64,000 nucleotides of DNA from Apostichopus japonicus (Eukaryota; Echinodermata; Holothuroidea; Aspidochirotida; Stichopodidae). The DNA is taken from positions 26,408,501-26,472,500 of the forward strand of contig NC_092568.1 of assembly GCF_037975245.1 (NCBI RefSeq), in the 5' to 3' direction. Below the pieces are notes generated by a model. The model was not told the DNA's origin and did no database searches. It was given only the letters and a program-made list of their open reading frames with translations. The position numbers were made by a program, and so were the translations under genes. Below are positions 53,093 through 64,000 of the stretch, piece by piece (positions within the stretch are counted from its first letter, which is position 1; each line of letters starts with the position of its first letter).

Positions 53093-54680
53093 AAGGTGCA
53101 GATGAAGTGAGATGCGAGAACTGTTGTTGCAATATTTTATTCTTCCTGTTCCAGAGTATTCACCACGTGTTCACTGCCAAACACCATCGACCAATCATAA
53201 TGCGACATGGAGAGAGATACCCCAGGCTGGTTAGGAAAAGCCTGCCCTGCAGAGGTCCCCCGTTATTGTTTTTTCTATGCAGTATACATAGGCCTATATA
53301 GATATATTGTTAAAATGATTTCAAAAACATAGCGTAGGCCCTTTGTATTATTAAATGAATAAGTAGCAGCTTTTTCAAACTCTTTTCTGATTTGAAAACA
53401 TTTTATTACGATAAACGGAATCATAACTGTTAAATTTTTTTACAAATTTGCTAACCGCAATGTGCCTTTTTGGAGATCATTACAAATAATCAAAATTGGA
53501 AGGAAAAAAAAAACGAACAAATTGAAAACCAACAAATGGGATTGCAATTATAAAACTGCGCCAATGAGGTAGTGTTCACAGAAATGTATAGCTACTTTTT
53601 TGTATCAGAGTGACCACGTGAGTGATTTAGTCAGCTTGATGTCGGTGTGGGCGTTCTTGTCAATATAAGAATCTAAGAAACATGTTTGCAAAGCAAACTT
53701 TCAAACAGTATATAAAATATCAAAATTTAGTGACCATTTTTGTGCTAGCATTCCGCTTTTTGTTGCCATCATACAATTTTCTACATTTTTTTTTTGGTAA
53801 CAGTGTACAGGTAAATACTTAAAAGAAAAATGGCATTTTGCCGCAAATAGTTATGTGTTTTGAAAAAAGAAAACTTCATATGTTGCTATGTATGAAAGGT
53901 CATGCTAATTGTATTCATAACAAAAGAGTTTCATTATTTGCACCATTCATCTCTTCAGTATTCTAAGTTAAATGTCGTTCGGGAAGTTTAAAACCCTGAT
54001 GCAATGATACAAGAGAGATTTCATTAGAATCATCATGATTCTTTATTCAAGTTGACTGGCTGACTTTTGTTTTCACATTGAAAGATATGTTTATATATAC
54101 ATATATTCATATGCATATATACATACATACATAAATGCATATATATATATATGTGTGTGTATGTGTAATATCTTAACAACGTAAATAATTCGTATGTATG
54201 TATGTATATGTATATGTATGTATGTATATATATATATGTATATATATGCTATATATATATATATGTATATATACATGTATGTGTACATACATCTTATATG
54301 TATCTATGTTTGTCTACATCTATAATGAACATGTCATTCATGTTTTTTGTTTTATTATTTATTGTTACCGTCTTTTTTTTTTCTTAATTTATTGTTTTGT
54401 TAGAAGTATTTTGATGTCTGAGAGACTTCCCGAAGGGTCACAATATTTGTCAGTACCATTCCGTATGCCGTCACATATTTAATGCCTCGTCATTTTGAAA
54501 TGTTGTGGTCGTAAAATATTTGTTACTTAGGGACTTAAAAAACACAACCATTTGTTGTACGGCTGACTGGCTGTATAATTATTATTCATTGCTTTAACAC
54601 TTTAGATCTTATACGTAACCTTACATTAACTCTTAAAGTGTATTCGTTGTCAACTACTTGAATAAATGGTAGCAGAGGCA
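53093..54680 (+). other. probable Delta 3' UTR
   Basis: Extends from the stop to just past the first AATAAA I could find (54661-54666). It is AT-rich, with a TA/TGTA tract at 54091-54290 that contains several TGTATATA sequences, which fit the Pumilio element TGTANATA. The end is inferred; later candidate signals occur near 55351 and 55659. Confidence 0.4.
54091..54290. repeat. TA/TGTA/TACA compound microsatellite
   Basis: Interleaved TATA, TACA and TGTATG units on both sides of a short unique spacer (about 54160-54190). Confidence 0.85.
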
Positions 54681-57130
54681 TAACGTTCCATACCGAACAA
54701 AGACCACATCTCTCAACTTCTTAACAAAATCTTTTTTTTTCTTTTCTTCTTTTATAATGTGTGTAAACAAAAGACAACTATTCAATTATTCTTATTGCCA
54801 AACTAGTTCTCTCTCTTGAATCATTGCATTTCATTTTTTTTTTCATTTTTGGGGGGCGGGGGGGGGGGTTTAAGAAGAAAAGAAACTATGTTATCAACCG
54901 GTGTATTGATAGTTTGATATATTTTATATATTTTTGTGAGATGTTATTTCCTGTTTAAAATTTGTGATCTGTGTAAACGAAAATGATTGCTAATCTAGAG
55001 AAAGAATCACGTGTTATATCATGTGATCGTATAGCAGTGTTCACCAGTTGACACCGTGAGAAGAAGGACAAAAAAAATCCCCATTAACGATTCTTTCTCA
55101 ACCTTTCTTTAATTACTATGCATGAGGACCAAAATTAAATCAGATATTTATTACGCAGAAAGAAAAAAGAAGGAGAAGAAGAAAAAAAAAGAGAGAAAAT
55201 GCTTTCATGTTTTCACACAGAGAAATTAGTAGGATAAAAAAACAGTTTGGTCCTTCAACGAATTTCTTTTCTTTTTCTATTGTACATGCGATGTAATGTA
55301 AATTTGTATAGGCGTCATAAGTACATTTGTACATTACATGTGAATAATAAGAAATAAAAATTCTGAGCACGTATTCTTGTTATACAAAAAGTAGCAAGAA
55401 TAAAAATGAAAAATAATTCTATATCTATTGTTGTTGTGTACTGTTGTTCTCACCTGTTTTATGGGAGGAGGAAAGTTGCCTGAGAGTGTGTGGACAGGGG
55501 TGCGAATATGGATGGGATTAGGGGGACTGCATGGAGCCACGGGGTGGGGTAGGGTGGGGGTGAGTGGTAGTTAATGTTGCATATACGTTCTTTCTCATTT
55601 GCCCTTTAATGAAAATAGTCCCCTCAACCATATATACCGGTACGTGTTCTGATGTGGACGAATAAAGCAAGATGTATACAATAATCGTCCAAAATGAACT
55701 TCCAATGTATAGGGTTCGCATTACTTAGGGGTTAGCAACATTAGGGTATAGCAGTACTTTGATTCCCTGTAATAAATGCGGAAATAATACCGGAATGGGT
55801 TATAAGATAGATCGACAAGACTTTAATACCATCAGCTTCGAAACTAAAAAAATTGTAAAAATTCTGACTTTCTTCCTATATGTACTCATCCGTTAATCAG
55901 TCATGCTTTGATGAATGTTAGCTTGGATAACACTTAAAAAGGATAATTTGACATAAGCAATAACATGCAGTTTGAAGTTTGTACTTCATGTATTTATATA
56001 ACATAATATGGGTATAAAAAAGGGATGAATCTTTGTCTCGAACACGAAAACATATACCTGAAGTGGACCGATGATATGTAGATGATATGTAGATATATCC
56101 GGCTCCTTGTAGAATACTTCTTATGCAAAGACAAACAAGCAAAACAAAAACACCTGTCTTGTGAACCGTTCGTGAATGGTAATGTACCTGTGCAGACTGA
56201 AGAATTATAAAGGAAGACTAGTACTAATGGCCGCCTTGAGTTATGTCCAGTTATGTCCAGAAGTCCGCAGAGAGAGAGCACTGGTGGGGAAAGCTGTTCA
56301 GTGTAGTGATATTTCTTGATGGGACGATATATTTACGTCTGAAGCAAGCTGGCTAATTCCAACATGGTGAGTAGTTCTTGATATATTATTTATCACGGTG
56401 ACAATTGGTGGGACTAATTCATTACGGAAGGAAGCATAACACAGCCTATAGAAAACTACAATTTTTGAAAATGGACACTTTTCAACAATTTTGCGATGTT
56501 TATCATTTTGAAATACACTCCGTTATAATCGAAGCTATAGTGAACGGCATTGGTCTATGATGTTGGACATTTATCATACTAAACACAAAAGCTGCTTTAC
56601 CAAGGAATCGTTGGACCGCAATTCTCGCTATTTCAGGCCCCCTCCCCCACTCTGAAGATTGTTTGCATCAGTAACGTATATCTAAGAGGGAGGGGGGGCG
56701 GGTAAGTACCACATTATTTGGCCAGGGTGGAAAAACCCACACCGATTGATTGCATATTGTAGTAATATGCTTAATTCCAGAAGTTTTAGCACGGCCATCA
56801 GAAATGTGTTTGGATGATCTTATCTTCTAGAATTAAAACATATTTACGTCACTGACTTGAAGTACAAACTGGTCGTGACATGTGAACACATATCCAAACT
56901 TAAGAACATTTATCAAAGGAGAGTGCATGTAACCTTAGGTAGGGTCTAAGCAACGTATGCATATTCATTACTTCATCTCGCATATCCCCCCCCCCCCAAT
57001 AAGATAGAAAGTTGAACGGACGGATAGACAGACTTAATCATAAGTATAAGACATGAACTATTACCCAGTACTAAAGAGATGCAACATCTGTCGGCGAGTG
57101 TATGGAATATGCACAATAGTGCCAATTTCG
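54681..57130. other. non-coding, no gene recognised
   Basis: A polypurine stretch lies near 55158-55198. G and C tracts are at 54858-54868 and 56986-56997, TACCGGTA at 55635, and one CGTGAGAA (variant CSL site) at 55055-55062. Open frames on the minus strand (55140-55721, 55918-56281) show no domain. Confidence 0.5.
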
Positions 57131-57138
57131 TGACGTCA
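57131..57138. promoter_or_regulatory. CRE TGACGTCA (cluster site 1)
   Basis: Exact CREB/ATF palindrome, followed at once by an inverted CCAAT core (ATTGG). Confidence 0.4.
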
Positions 57139-57576
57139 TTGGCGCCTTTTTGCCTCGTGTCCTACTGGCTGGATCTTGCCTGTATGTGTGTGTGTGTGTT
57201 TGTGTATTCAGGTCAATGTTTTGCATGGCAGAAAACGATGACAAGCCTAACATTTGCTATACACTAACTGCAGTGTATAACACTGCAGTCCGTCAATAAA
57301 AGGCCGCTATATACTAATTACTAATCCATATTGAGTTCAATTACTGTAGTTTAATGTCACGTGACATAAATTTATTACTTTGCATTCGTTTGGCCTCTCT
57401 ATTTCGTCGTATATACACACCCTTCATATTTTAAACTGTCTCGCTATATCTTTATGACAATATTAACAAGCAAGCGATGCGTCCTTTTAACCAATCAACC
57501 CTTTGCCATTTTCTGGTCACTGTACTATCGTTAATTAAAAATGAAATTTACTTTTTCAAAAAAATACGACTATTTT

Positions 57577-57584
57577 TGACGTCA
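57577..57584. promoter_or_regulatory. CRE TGACGTCA (cluster site 2)
   Basis: Exact palindrome, 446 bp after the first. A variant TGACGTTA follows at 57702-57709. Confidence 0.4.
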
Positions 57585-57747
57585 TATAAATTAGCTGTTT
57601 CAGTCTCCATATAGGAGTAAGCCATGCGGAAAGCTTTGGCACGTACAAATATACGTACAGTCATGGTCAATTAATACCGAATTTAGAGGTTTATTTAAGA
57701 ATGACGTTACATGATAAATCGCGTTTAATTACAATCAGTTGGTCTGT

Positions 57748-57749
<2 letters not shown>

Positions 57750-57797
<48 letters not shown>
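57750..57797. repeat. (TA)n microsatellite
   Basis: About 48 bp of pure AT dinucleotides. Confidence 0.95.
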
Positions 57798-57798
<1 letters not shown>

Positions 57799-58269
57799 GT
57801 GTATGTATTTGTATAATATATAACAATATCAGCGTTGATAAAAGATTATCTATAGGCTCTCAACAGCTGCAAGGAAGGTACGGTCAACCACAGGGTAATA
57901 AGGTCGAAGTCCCTTTTCATTAAAAACCTTTTTTTAACTTTTTATTAAATGAAATCTTGTACTTTTGGGAATATATAAGCTTTATTTGTATTATTCAACC
58001 AATCGATAGTTTTACTTGTTATAAAAGGTAATATTATAATATTAAAGCCACGTTAGTTACTTACGACTATAGTATAATGCTCCTTATTGAGGTTTTTTTT
58101 AAATTGTTGAAAAGTAAGTTATGCATAAATCAGGAGAAAGTATATAATGAGTTTAGTATTACAAACATGGAACGATGCTGCTGCATAAGAGCAGGTAAAA
58201 TTTGTGTTAGTTTCTGTAATCTAAGAGCTAATGTTGAACTTAATATAGTCACACGTCATATTCATATCG

Positions 58270-58277
58270 TGACGTCA
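58270..58277. promoter_or_regulatory. CRE TGACGTCA (cluster site 3)
   Basis: Exact palindrome within GTGACGTCAC, the fully symmetric 10-mer. A POU octamer ATGCAAAT lies 194 bp later (58464-58471). Confidence 0.4.
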
Positions 58278-58685
58278 CTTTAAAGCCTTCCTATTAGAAT
58301 ACACTCATTTCTCATACTTATACAGAACGTCGTTTTGTATAGTTCTATTAAATACCATGTTATATTTCGGCTCCATATATCCAAGACGGGGCCATCAACT
58401 GGTCACATTTAGCCTATATAAAATCGCTTAATCATTAGAACAATTTCCGCCCGCCATCTTTATATGCAAATGAGGTTAGCTGTTGGATATTCATATCTGT
58501 CATGAAAAGTGCTTTTAGACCTCAGCTAGGCTATGTGGTGAGACTTGTTTTAAAAATAACAGAGTGGAGATGCTAAGAAGATGGCTATATAGGCACAACA
58601 TTAATAATGATACCATATGTTGTATCGTTAAAACTTACTGATATCAATTAAGTTGTATTTGTATATTAGTTTCATTTTTTTACTC

Positions 58686-58720
58686 GGGGCGGGGGAGGGG
58701 GAAGGGGAGGGGGGCAGGGG
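58686..58720 (+). other. G-quadruplex candidate
   Basis: Six G runs of four to six bases in 35 bp, with loops of only one or two bases (C, A, AA, A, CA). This is an unusually strong G4 pattern in an AT-rich setting. Confidence 0.7.
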
Positions 58721-59157
58721 AGAGAGATATGACCCATTAAAAATATAAAGGTTCATCAATTAAAAACGCCTGTAATGTCTAGTCTAGCACACCAATGAGA
58801 CCATTATGTCAGCTCATTATTTTAAGAATTAAAATTTAGGGCCTCGTGTGACATGTTTACAAGACATTACAAATTTGTCAAGGACAAACGAATGTTGAAT
58901 ATACGTTATAAGTTATACGAACATGTTTAGGTTGAGTTATTAGAATTGTTAACATTAATATGTAGGGCACGGCGAGGAGCCTGAACAAAGGAGCCGACGT
59001 CATCATCATATATTTTACCTTAAAGGAGCATTCACAAGATTAATATATTTCAATGGTGAGTATCTTGAAATACTCAGTAGTTGTATACAAACATTACTGT
59101 ACTGCTTATTCAAACGTGTCTTTCTACAATCTTTTGTTGAACTATGACGTAAGCCTT

Positions 59158-59221
59158 ATAATAATAATAATAATAATAATAATTATTATTATTATTATTA
59201 TTATTGTTATTATTGTTATTA

Positions 59222-59271
<50 letters not shown>
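59158..59271. repeat. (AAT)n(ATT)n palindromic trinucleotide repeat
   Basis: About eight ATA/AAT units switch to about thirty ATT units, broken by GTT and TTT triplets. Because the unit changes strand at the junction, the first part can pair with the following ATT units as a hairpin. Confidence 0.95.
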
Positions 59272-59387
59272 TTGTATTGCATGTGTGCTTTACAAATTCT
59301 GAATCATATATATTGGAAACCTTAACATGGCCTAATGATAGCATTGGTTTCAGGGTCAGCCTTGAAAAATACAAAGAGAAAGCACTG

Positions 59388-59395
59388 TGACGTCA
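59388..59395. promoter_or_regulatory. CRE TGACGTCA (cluster site 4)
   Basis: Exact palindrome, again within GTGACGTCAC. A variant TGACGTAA lies at 59145-59152. Confidence 0.4.
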
Positions 59396-61118
59396 CATAT
59401 TTACAAAATGACAGTCCTGTAAAGACACGACTTTTAATGTAGGATACCTCACAAACGGAACAAGCTTTTTTCTTAAATGTTCAGGGTCTGTTCTTCTCTA
59501 AGATATCTTGTTCTATAAGTCAAAGATGTTGGTTGGGTGCGTGTCTCCTATAATAATGTGTTATGTGCACTTATATGTGTTAAAATGTGAATATGAAATG
59601 CACGCACGCTGTATGCTTCAGTATAGTCACTTTGAATCCCTTATTTCGTAGTACTATTTTGACTATTATATTTTCATAATTTTTTTCTTCGCTTGTGATA
59701 TAATGTTTTAAATTTCATATTTAAGACAGAACGCATGCGCACCAAGAGGAAATAAAGAATATAGATGGCAGCATGCAATATACGTCGATCTGTGTAAGGA
59801 GATTACCAGGTTCACTTTTTGGTTCATTATAATTGCCATTACTTTTAAAATGATTCCAAATCTTCAACTTCTCCACGTCACAACGAATATCATTCTGCAT
59901 GCTCATTGCGATCTATCTATTCATCCGTTTCCACGTTTTAAATCTTACTAGAAAGGCAACAGCAAACTTGATGTTGTTTATAATAATCTTTCAGGCGCGC
60001 ATAAAATACTAACCTGAACTCGCACGTGCCTGAACGCTGTTATTTTACGATGCCGTCAGCATACATGGTAACAGAATGACACCAATGGCAGGGATCTCTA
60101 TAAACGGTGTAGCTCCTTGCCTAGATTCAGACTCTTTTGACGTGAATAAATTGGTTTGAACATTGATAGAAAGTGACCATGTCCAGCCAGAGTAGCTGCA
60201 CTAAATTATATTTCAATCTGGATATGGCCTTTAATTAGATGTTTTCCTCCGTACCGTTCGGTATATAGGTCGGTCGCATACAACACATAGCAAAGTATGC
60301 GTGCCCTTAATGTAACTGATTGTACTCCACTCTATAATAAACTCACAAAACAGCTCTCCACGTCCGCTATAGTGCATGGCTTCGTGTGTCCGTCATATAA
60401 CCCCCCCCCCCGCCCTTCCCCGGTCACCCGAAAAGGAAGTAGTATAGATGGTTATTCGTGTTATCACGTGATGACAGTTACCACGGTAATTGTACATTAA
60501 ACGGAGAAAAAGAATCTTGTCCCGATTCTTAAATGAATTGGAAGTTCAGGCAACAGATGTACTTCTGCTACTGTGCTGTGAAACTACTACAACACTTATC
60601 TTATATATTGAAACTGGTCTTAAAATAAAACTGCTTGATATATCAGGTGTATGAACGAACACACGACGCTATTATTCGACACAGGTATCATATATGATGC
60701 TGTGTCATTTACGCAACCCCCTGCTGCAATTGCGTTTATTTTTGCCATGAAGCGCATCTGTGTGGGGCGAGAGACATTGTATACAGCAACGCTGAATGGC
60801 AGGTTGCTTTAATTAAGGCGCGCACATGCGGCGAGAAACCTAATAGCCACCGTACCGTGAATTATCTGTAACGCTAAATCAATATTCCATTTCAGCTCAC
60901 CTCATCAAGTTGATTATAGAGTAATAAAGTTTGGTGTCTCTCTCTCATCCTAATAAATAAAACAAGAAAATTGCATATATAACTGCGCTTATCGCAGTCC
61001 GTTGAAGTAGCTATTATCACAAAAATACGCGTAAAAATAACGAAACGAAATGCAATGTTGGATTCACGTATCTTTTTTAGAGAATGGACGGGGAGGGGAC
61101 GTAACAGAGGTTTGATTG

Positions 61119-61145
61119 TGACGTTGCTGTGTGACGTTTTGACGT
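61119..61145 (+). promoter_or_regulatory. triple TGACGT half-site array
   Basis: Three TGACGT half sites in the same orientation at 61119, 61132 and 61140. Half sites can bind CREB/ATF or some nuclear receptors weakly. Confidence 0.3.
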
Positions 61146-63498
61146 TTGAGGCGGATGGGTGTAAATGCGAGGGACCCCCCCCCCCCCCAATCGGCCCAAT
61201 TACCAAAGAAAGGTTAATACTACAAAGCATGTAGGTGCGAAATGCTTATGATGCAGTCTGTCGGTTTATAAATTACATAAATTAAATAATAAATTAAATA
61301 AATGTCCACGTTCTTCTCAGCTATCCGTTTGGTATTAGTTTTATTACTAATTATATGTTAAGTAGAGGTAGCAGAGAGGACGTGACGCCACATCTATTCC
61401 TCTCCTTAAATCCATCACTTTGAATGAAGCTGTACGTGACACAACCAATGTTTCTATACAATAAAGACAGCAATAATTTCATGTTTTCAAGATCCCTTGC
61501 ATACTATATAGATTATTGATAAAGTAATAAATTGTGCCGTCACTGACTATTTTTGAGTATATAGTTATCTGCGGTTATGCCTGTCTAACTCTCGTTCCTT
61601 CCACCATTAATCTCTCTGATTAAAAAACAAGATGAAGAAGAAGAATAAAAAGATAGAAAGAAAGCATGAAATGAAAACACTTGGATGTGTTCATTCATGT
61701 CAATAACAGTCACTTTATGTTATGTAAAAATGTATTCCTGTAGAATTTGATATTATAAACTGATACGAGACAATCTCATAGTAAAGAAACTCGTGCACTT
61801 CTCTGGTTGTTAGTATAGTTAGTTTACAGTCCTCCTTTAACAACCGAATACGAGTATGCTCAAATTGACATGACGGTAACTGTTTGACAGTGACGAAGGA
61901 AAAGCCATGAAATTTACATATTTTGATGGCTTTTGAGAATTCTTTTTTCACTCGGTTTTAAGAAATGCTAAACTGTGCGAGTGCAGCTGATTGCTGTAGG
62001 GCGATAATTATTCTCATGGTAAGGTGTTTACAGTTGGCGCTTAACACTTCTAACGTCAAATTAGGACTGTCTGTATAGGTCTACACATTACCAATTCCCT
62101 TTTGCAGTGTCGATACACTTCTATGTAGGCACGTGACGGTTTACCATGTAGGTCTACCTTTGCACAGGCTCCATACGCGACCTTTGCATCCAAAACCTAT
62201 ATCTGAGTTGTAAAACCGGACCAGAACATCCGTCCATATATACATTTCAACTTGATTACGATTGAAAAAGTGTCAGTCAAGAATATATTACGTCACGGAT
62301 GTATAGAGTGGCTTTATACCCAGCATAGAAGACTGACTTACTTTGGTTGGGTGAATCATCTCATTTATGGCGTAACTTTATTCTATGATAAATCTGGCAG
62401 TCATCTCACAACCAGTTTGACATGAGTCTTAAATACGTCACCAGGTTTGACATGTATACGAATAAAAGTTTACAGTGTCGACAATGAAACCAATGACATC
62501 GTTTCGTCTTATTCAAGAGGCTCCATAAATGTTATAATCAACATTGGTACAGTTCAAACAAAAAGTTTACTAAATAAAGAAAACTTGATAAATGAGGCAA
62601 TGGTGGCCTCATGATGTAATATTTAGACTTGACCAAGTCTTCAGCTTTGTGTGATAAGGAACATTAAACCTGTGATATCTCCTAAATGGAATTTTTAAAA
62701 ACCACACAATGAACTTTCACAACACTCCTTGCATGTCAAAATATCTCAGTGCATGAGAGAAGTCTTCTTGAATTAGGCCTATACAGCTTGCATACATATC
62801 TAATTGGTCTCACACACTATTACATTATTACACGCGCAATTTTATCTCCTCCTCCACATTATAGTTTCCGCTTTGTTCGACATCTTGGAGTTGGATTCAT
62901 TTGATATTATAACAGCACCTTGTACGAGATTAGCGTTTCATTACGAAATTTTCAGACTACGTAAATTGCCGCCTTTATTTATTCAATATTTATGACGTAT
63001 CACACGATGTTGACTGATTATTATTTGGTCGCCATTTCCTCTACCAAGCGCTTTACAAACCAACATGCACAAACTGATATAAATGAGACGGATGCAGTGG
63101 TCAGTTGAATTAACCATGTTGATTCAGCCATTCTGTCGCTGACCAGGCGCCGCCAATAGTAATTAAAGAGGTTGTGTACGTTTTATCATCAGATGCGAAA
63201 GGGCGTAGACCAAATCAATGACGCCCATCCCTTCTATTGACCTTCCTATATAGTGAGTGAGTTTTAAATGGTTACTGTGATCTCTAATTGAATGTTTTTT
63301 TTATATATGACATTTATAAACCCCGCGGGTTATGTTGTATGCGATTGAATAGCCTATATATGTCAACATACCGGTAACTGTGCGGAAGTCAATAATGTTC
63401 ATATTGCGTCAGAGAAAAGAATTGCAAAGCGAGGTAAGAACCTCCCATATTTCAAAGGTAAAAGTATATATTGAGCCCAAAACTTAGCATGCTATAAA

Positions 63499-63684
63499 TC
63501 AACAAGGAAGGGCAGTGTTGGCTTGGGGATCCAAGAAAGGTTGCTTGCAACCAATGTCATTGGCAGGTTCCTTCACTACGGTCACATCTGGAGAGGGATT
63601 ACCCTGGTTATACCACTGACACATTGATTCTATACTGCAGACTCTGTTGTGTCTAAATGGATGCAGTACATCGGTAGTCGACAT
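63499..63684 (-). CDS. possible coding fragment, unknown
   Basis: A 61-codon minus-strand frame whose composition (few repeats, mixed codons, five Cys, CQWYNQGNPSPDV) looks more like protein than the other short frames of the region. I do not recognise the family. I see no convincing splice donor after it, and the neighbouring minus frame (63784-63975) shows no link. It could be an exon of the next gene, a transposon remnant, or chance. Confidence 0.15.
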   Translation of the reverse strand: MSTTDVLHPFRHNRVCSIESMCQWYNQGNPSPDVTVVKEPANDIGCKQPFLDPQANTALPC

Positions 63685-64000
63685 GAATTCGTCATGAAGT
63701 TCTGTCTATAGGCCTACTATACATGTTTCTAAAGTACCGCTCTTGGGGTTTAGATCAGCTCAACGTCTAAGGGGCTCAATTGTCTAAGGGGTTGGGGAGG
63801 GGGTGTACAGAAAGTAAGAATGTAAGCAATGTCCGTCAGTGATGGAAAACTTCTTGAAGGATGGCGGTGAAATCATTGATTGGTGGATGACCTTTGAAAC
63901 CAGAGACAAGAGAGGAGGTCTACATAAAATATCACCAAATAAAATATCGCAAATTATACACATCCCTTTTAACAATAAAAAAATAGTGAAATTAACTTGA

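Larger units (their letters stand above)
59396..64000. other. non-coding, no gene firmly recognised
   Basis: Contains C tracts (60401-60411, 61175-61188), TAGGCCTA (62774, 63709), TACCGGTA (63369) and several TGACGT half sites. One short minus frame near the end is listed separately. Confidence 0.5.

Overview
The window is animal nuclear DNA: AT-rich, with long (TA)n tracts, fold-back repeats, a transposon with target-site duplication, and one large intron-rich gene on the plus strand. That gene encodes a complete Notch ligand of the Delta family. The C-terminal PDZ ligand ATEV, the GT/AG introns and the repeated octamers TAGGCCTA and TACCGGTA suggest a marine invertebrate deuterostome. An echinoderm, perhaps a sea cucumber, is my best guess, but the species is inferred and not shown.

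Layout. Positions 1-31.4 kb hold no gene I can support. They contain a CT-rich 8-bp repeat (1.9-2.1 kb), several (TA)n tracts, two near-perfect or long fold-backs (9.4 and 10.2-10.5 kb), a ~80-bp degenerate tandem repeat (14.8-15.1 kb), a hairpin (16.0 kb) and a ~40-bp tandem repeat of about 11 copies (22.8-23.3 kb). The Delta gene runs from the ATG at 31552 to the TAA ending at 53092. I assembled 11 coding exons whose phases all agree: 2466 nt, 821 residues plus stop. In order they encode a signal peptide, MNNL domain, DSL domain, nine EGF repeats (the fourth degenerate), one membrane segment and a ~193-residue cytoplasmic tail. The last exon supplies only the final valine of ATEV and the stop. 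Introns hold a fold-back (35.3-35.5 kb), a non-autonomous hAT element with perfect 8-bp target duplication (42140-43273), and three exact CGTGGGAA sites (the preferred site of the Notch effector CSL/Su(H)) within 562 bp of intron 4.

Positions 53.1-64 kb start with the 3' UTR (first AATAAA seen at 54661). The rest is non-coding, with four perfect TGACGTCA sites between 57.1 and 59.4 kb, a G-quadruplex candidate at 58.7 kb and an AAT/ATT palindromic microsatellite at 59.2 kb.

How it works together: Delta on a signalling cell binds Notch on its neighbour through MNNL, DSL and the first EGF repeats. The CSL sites in intron 4 would allow Notch output to feed back on Delta transcription. That feedback is an inference from motifs only.
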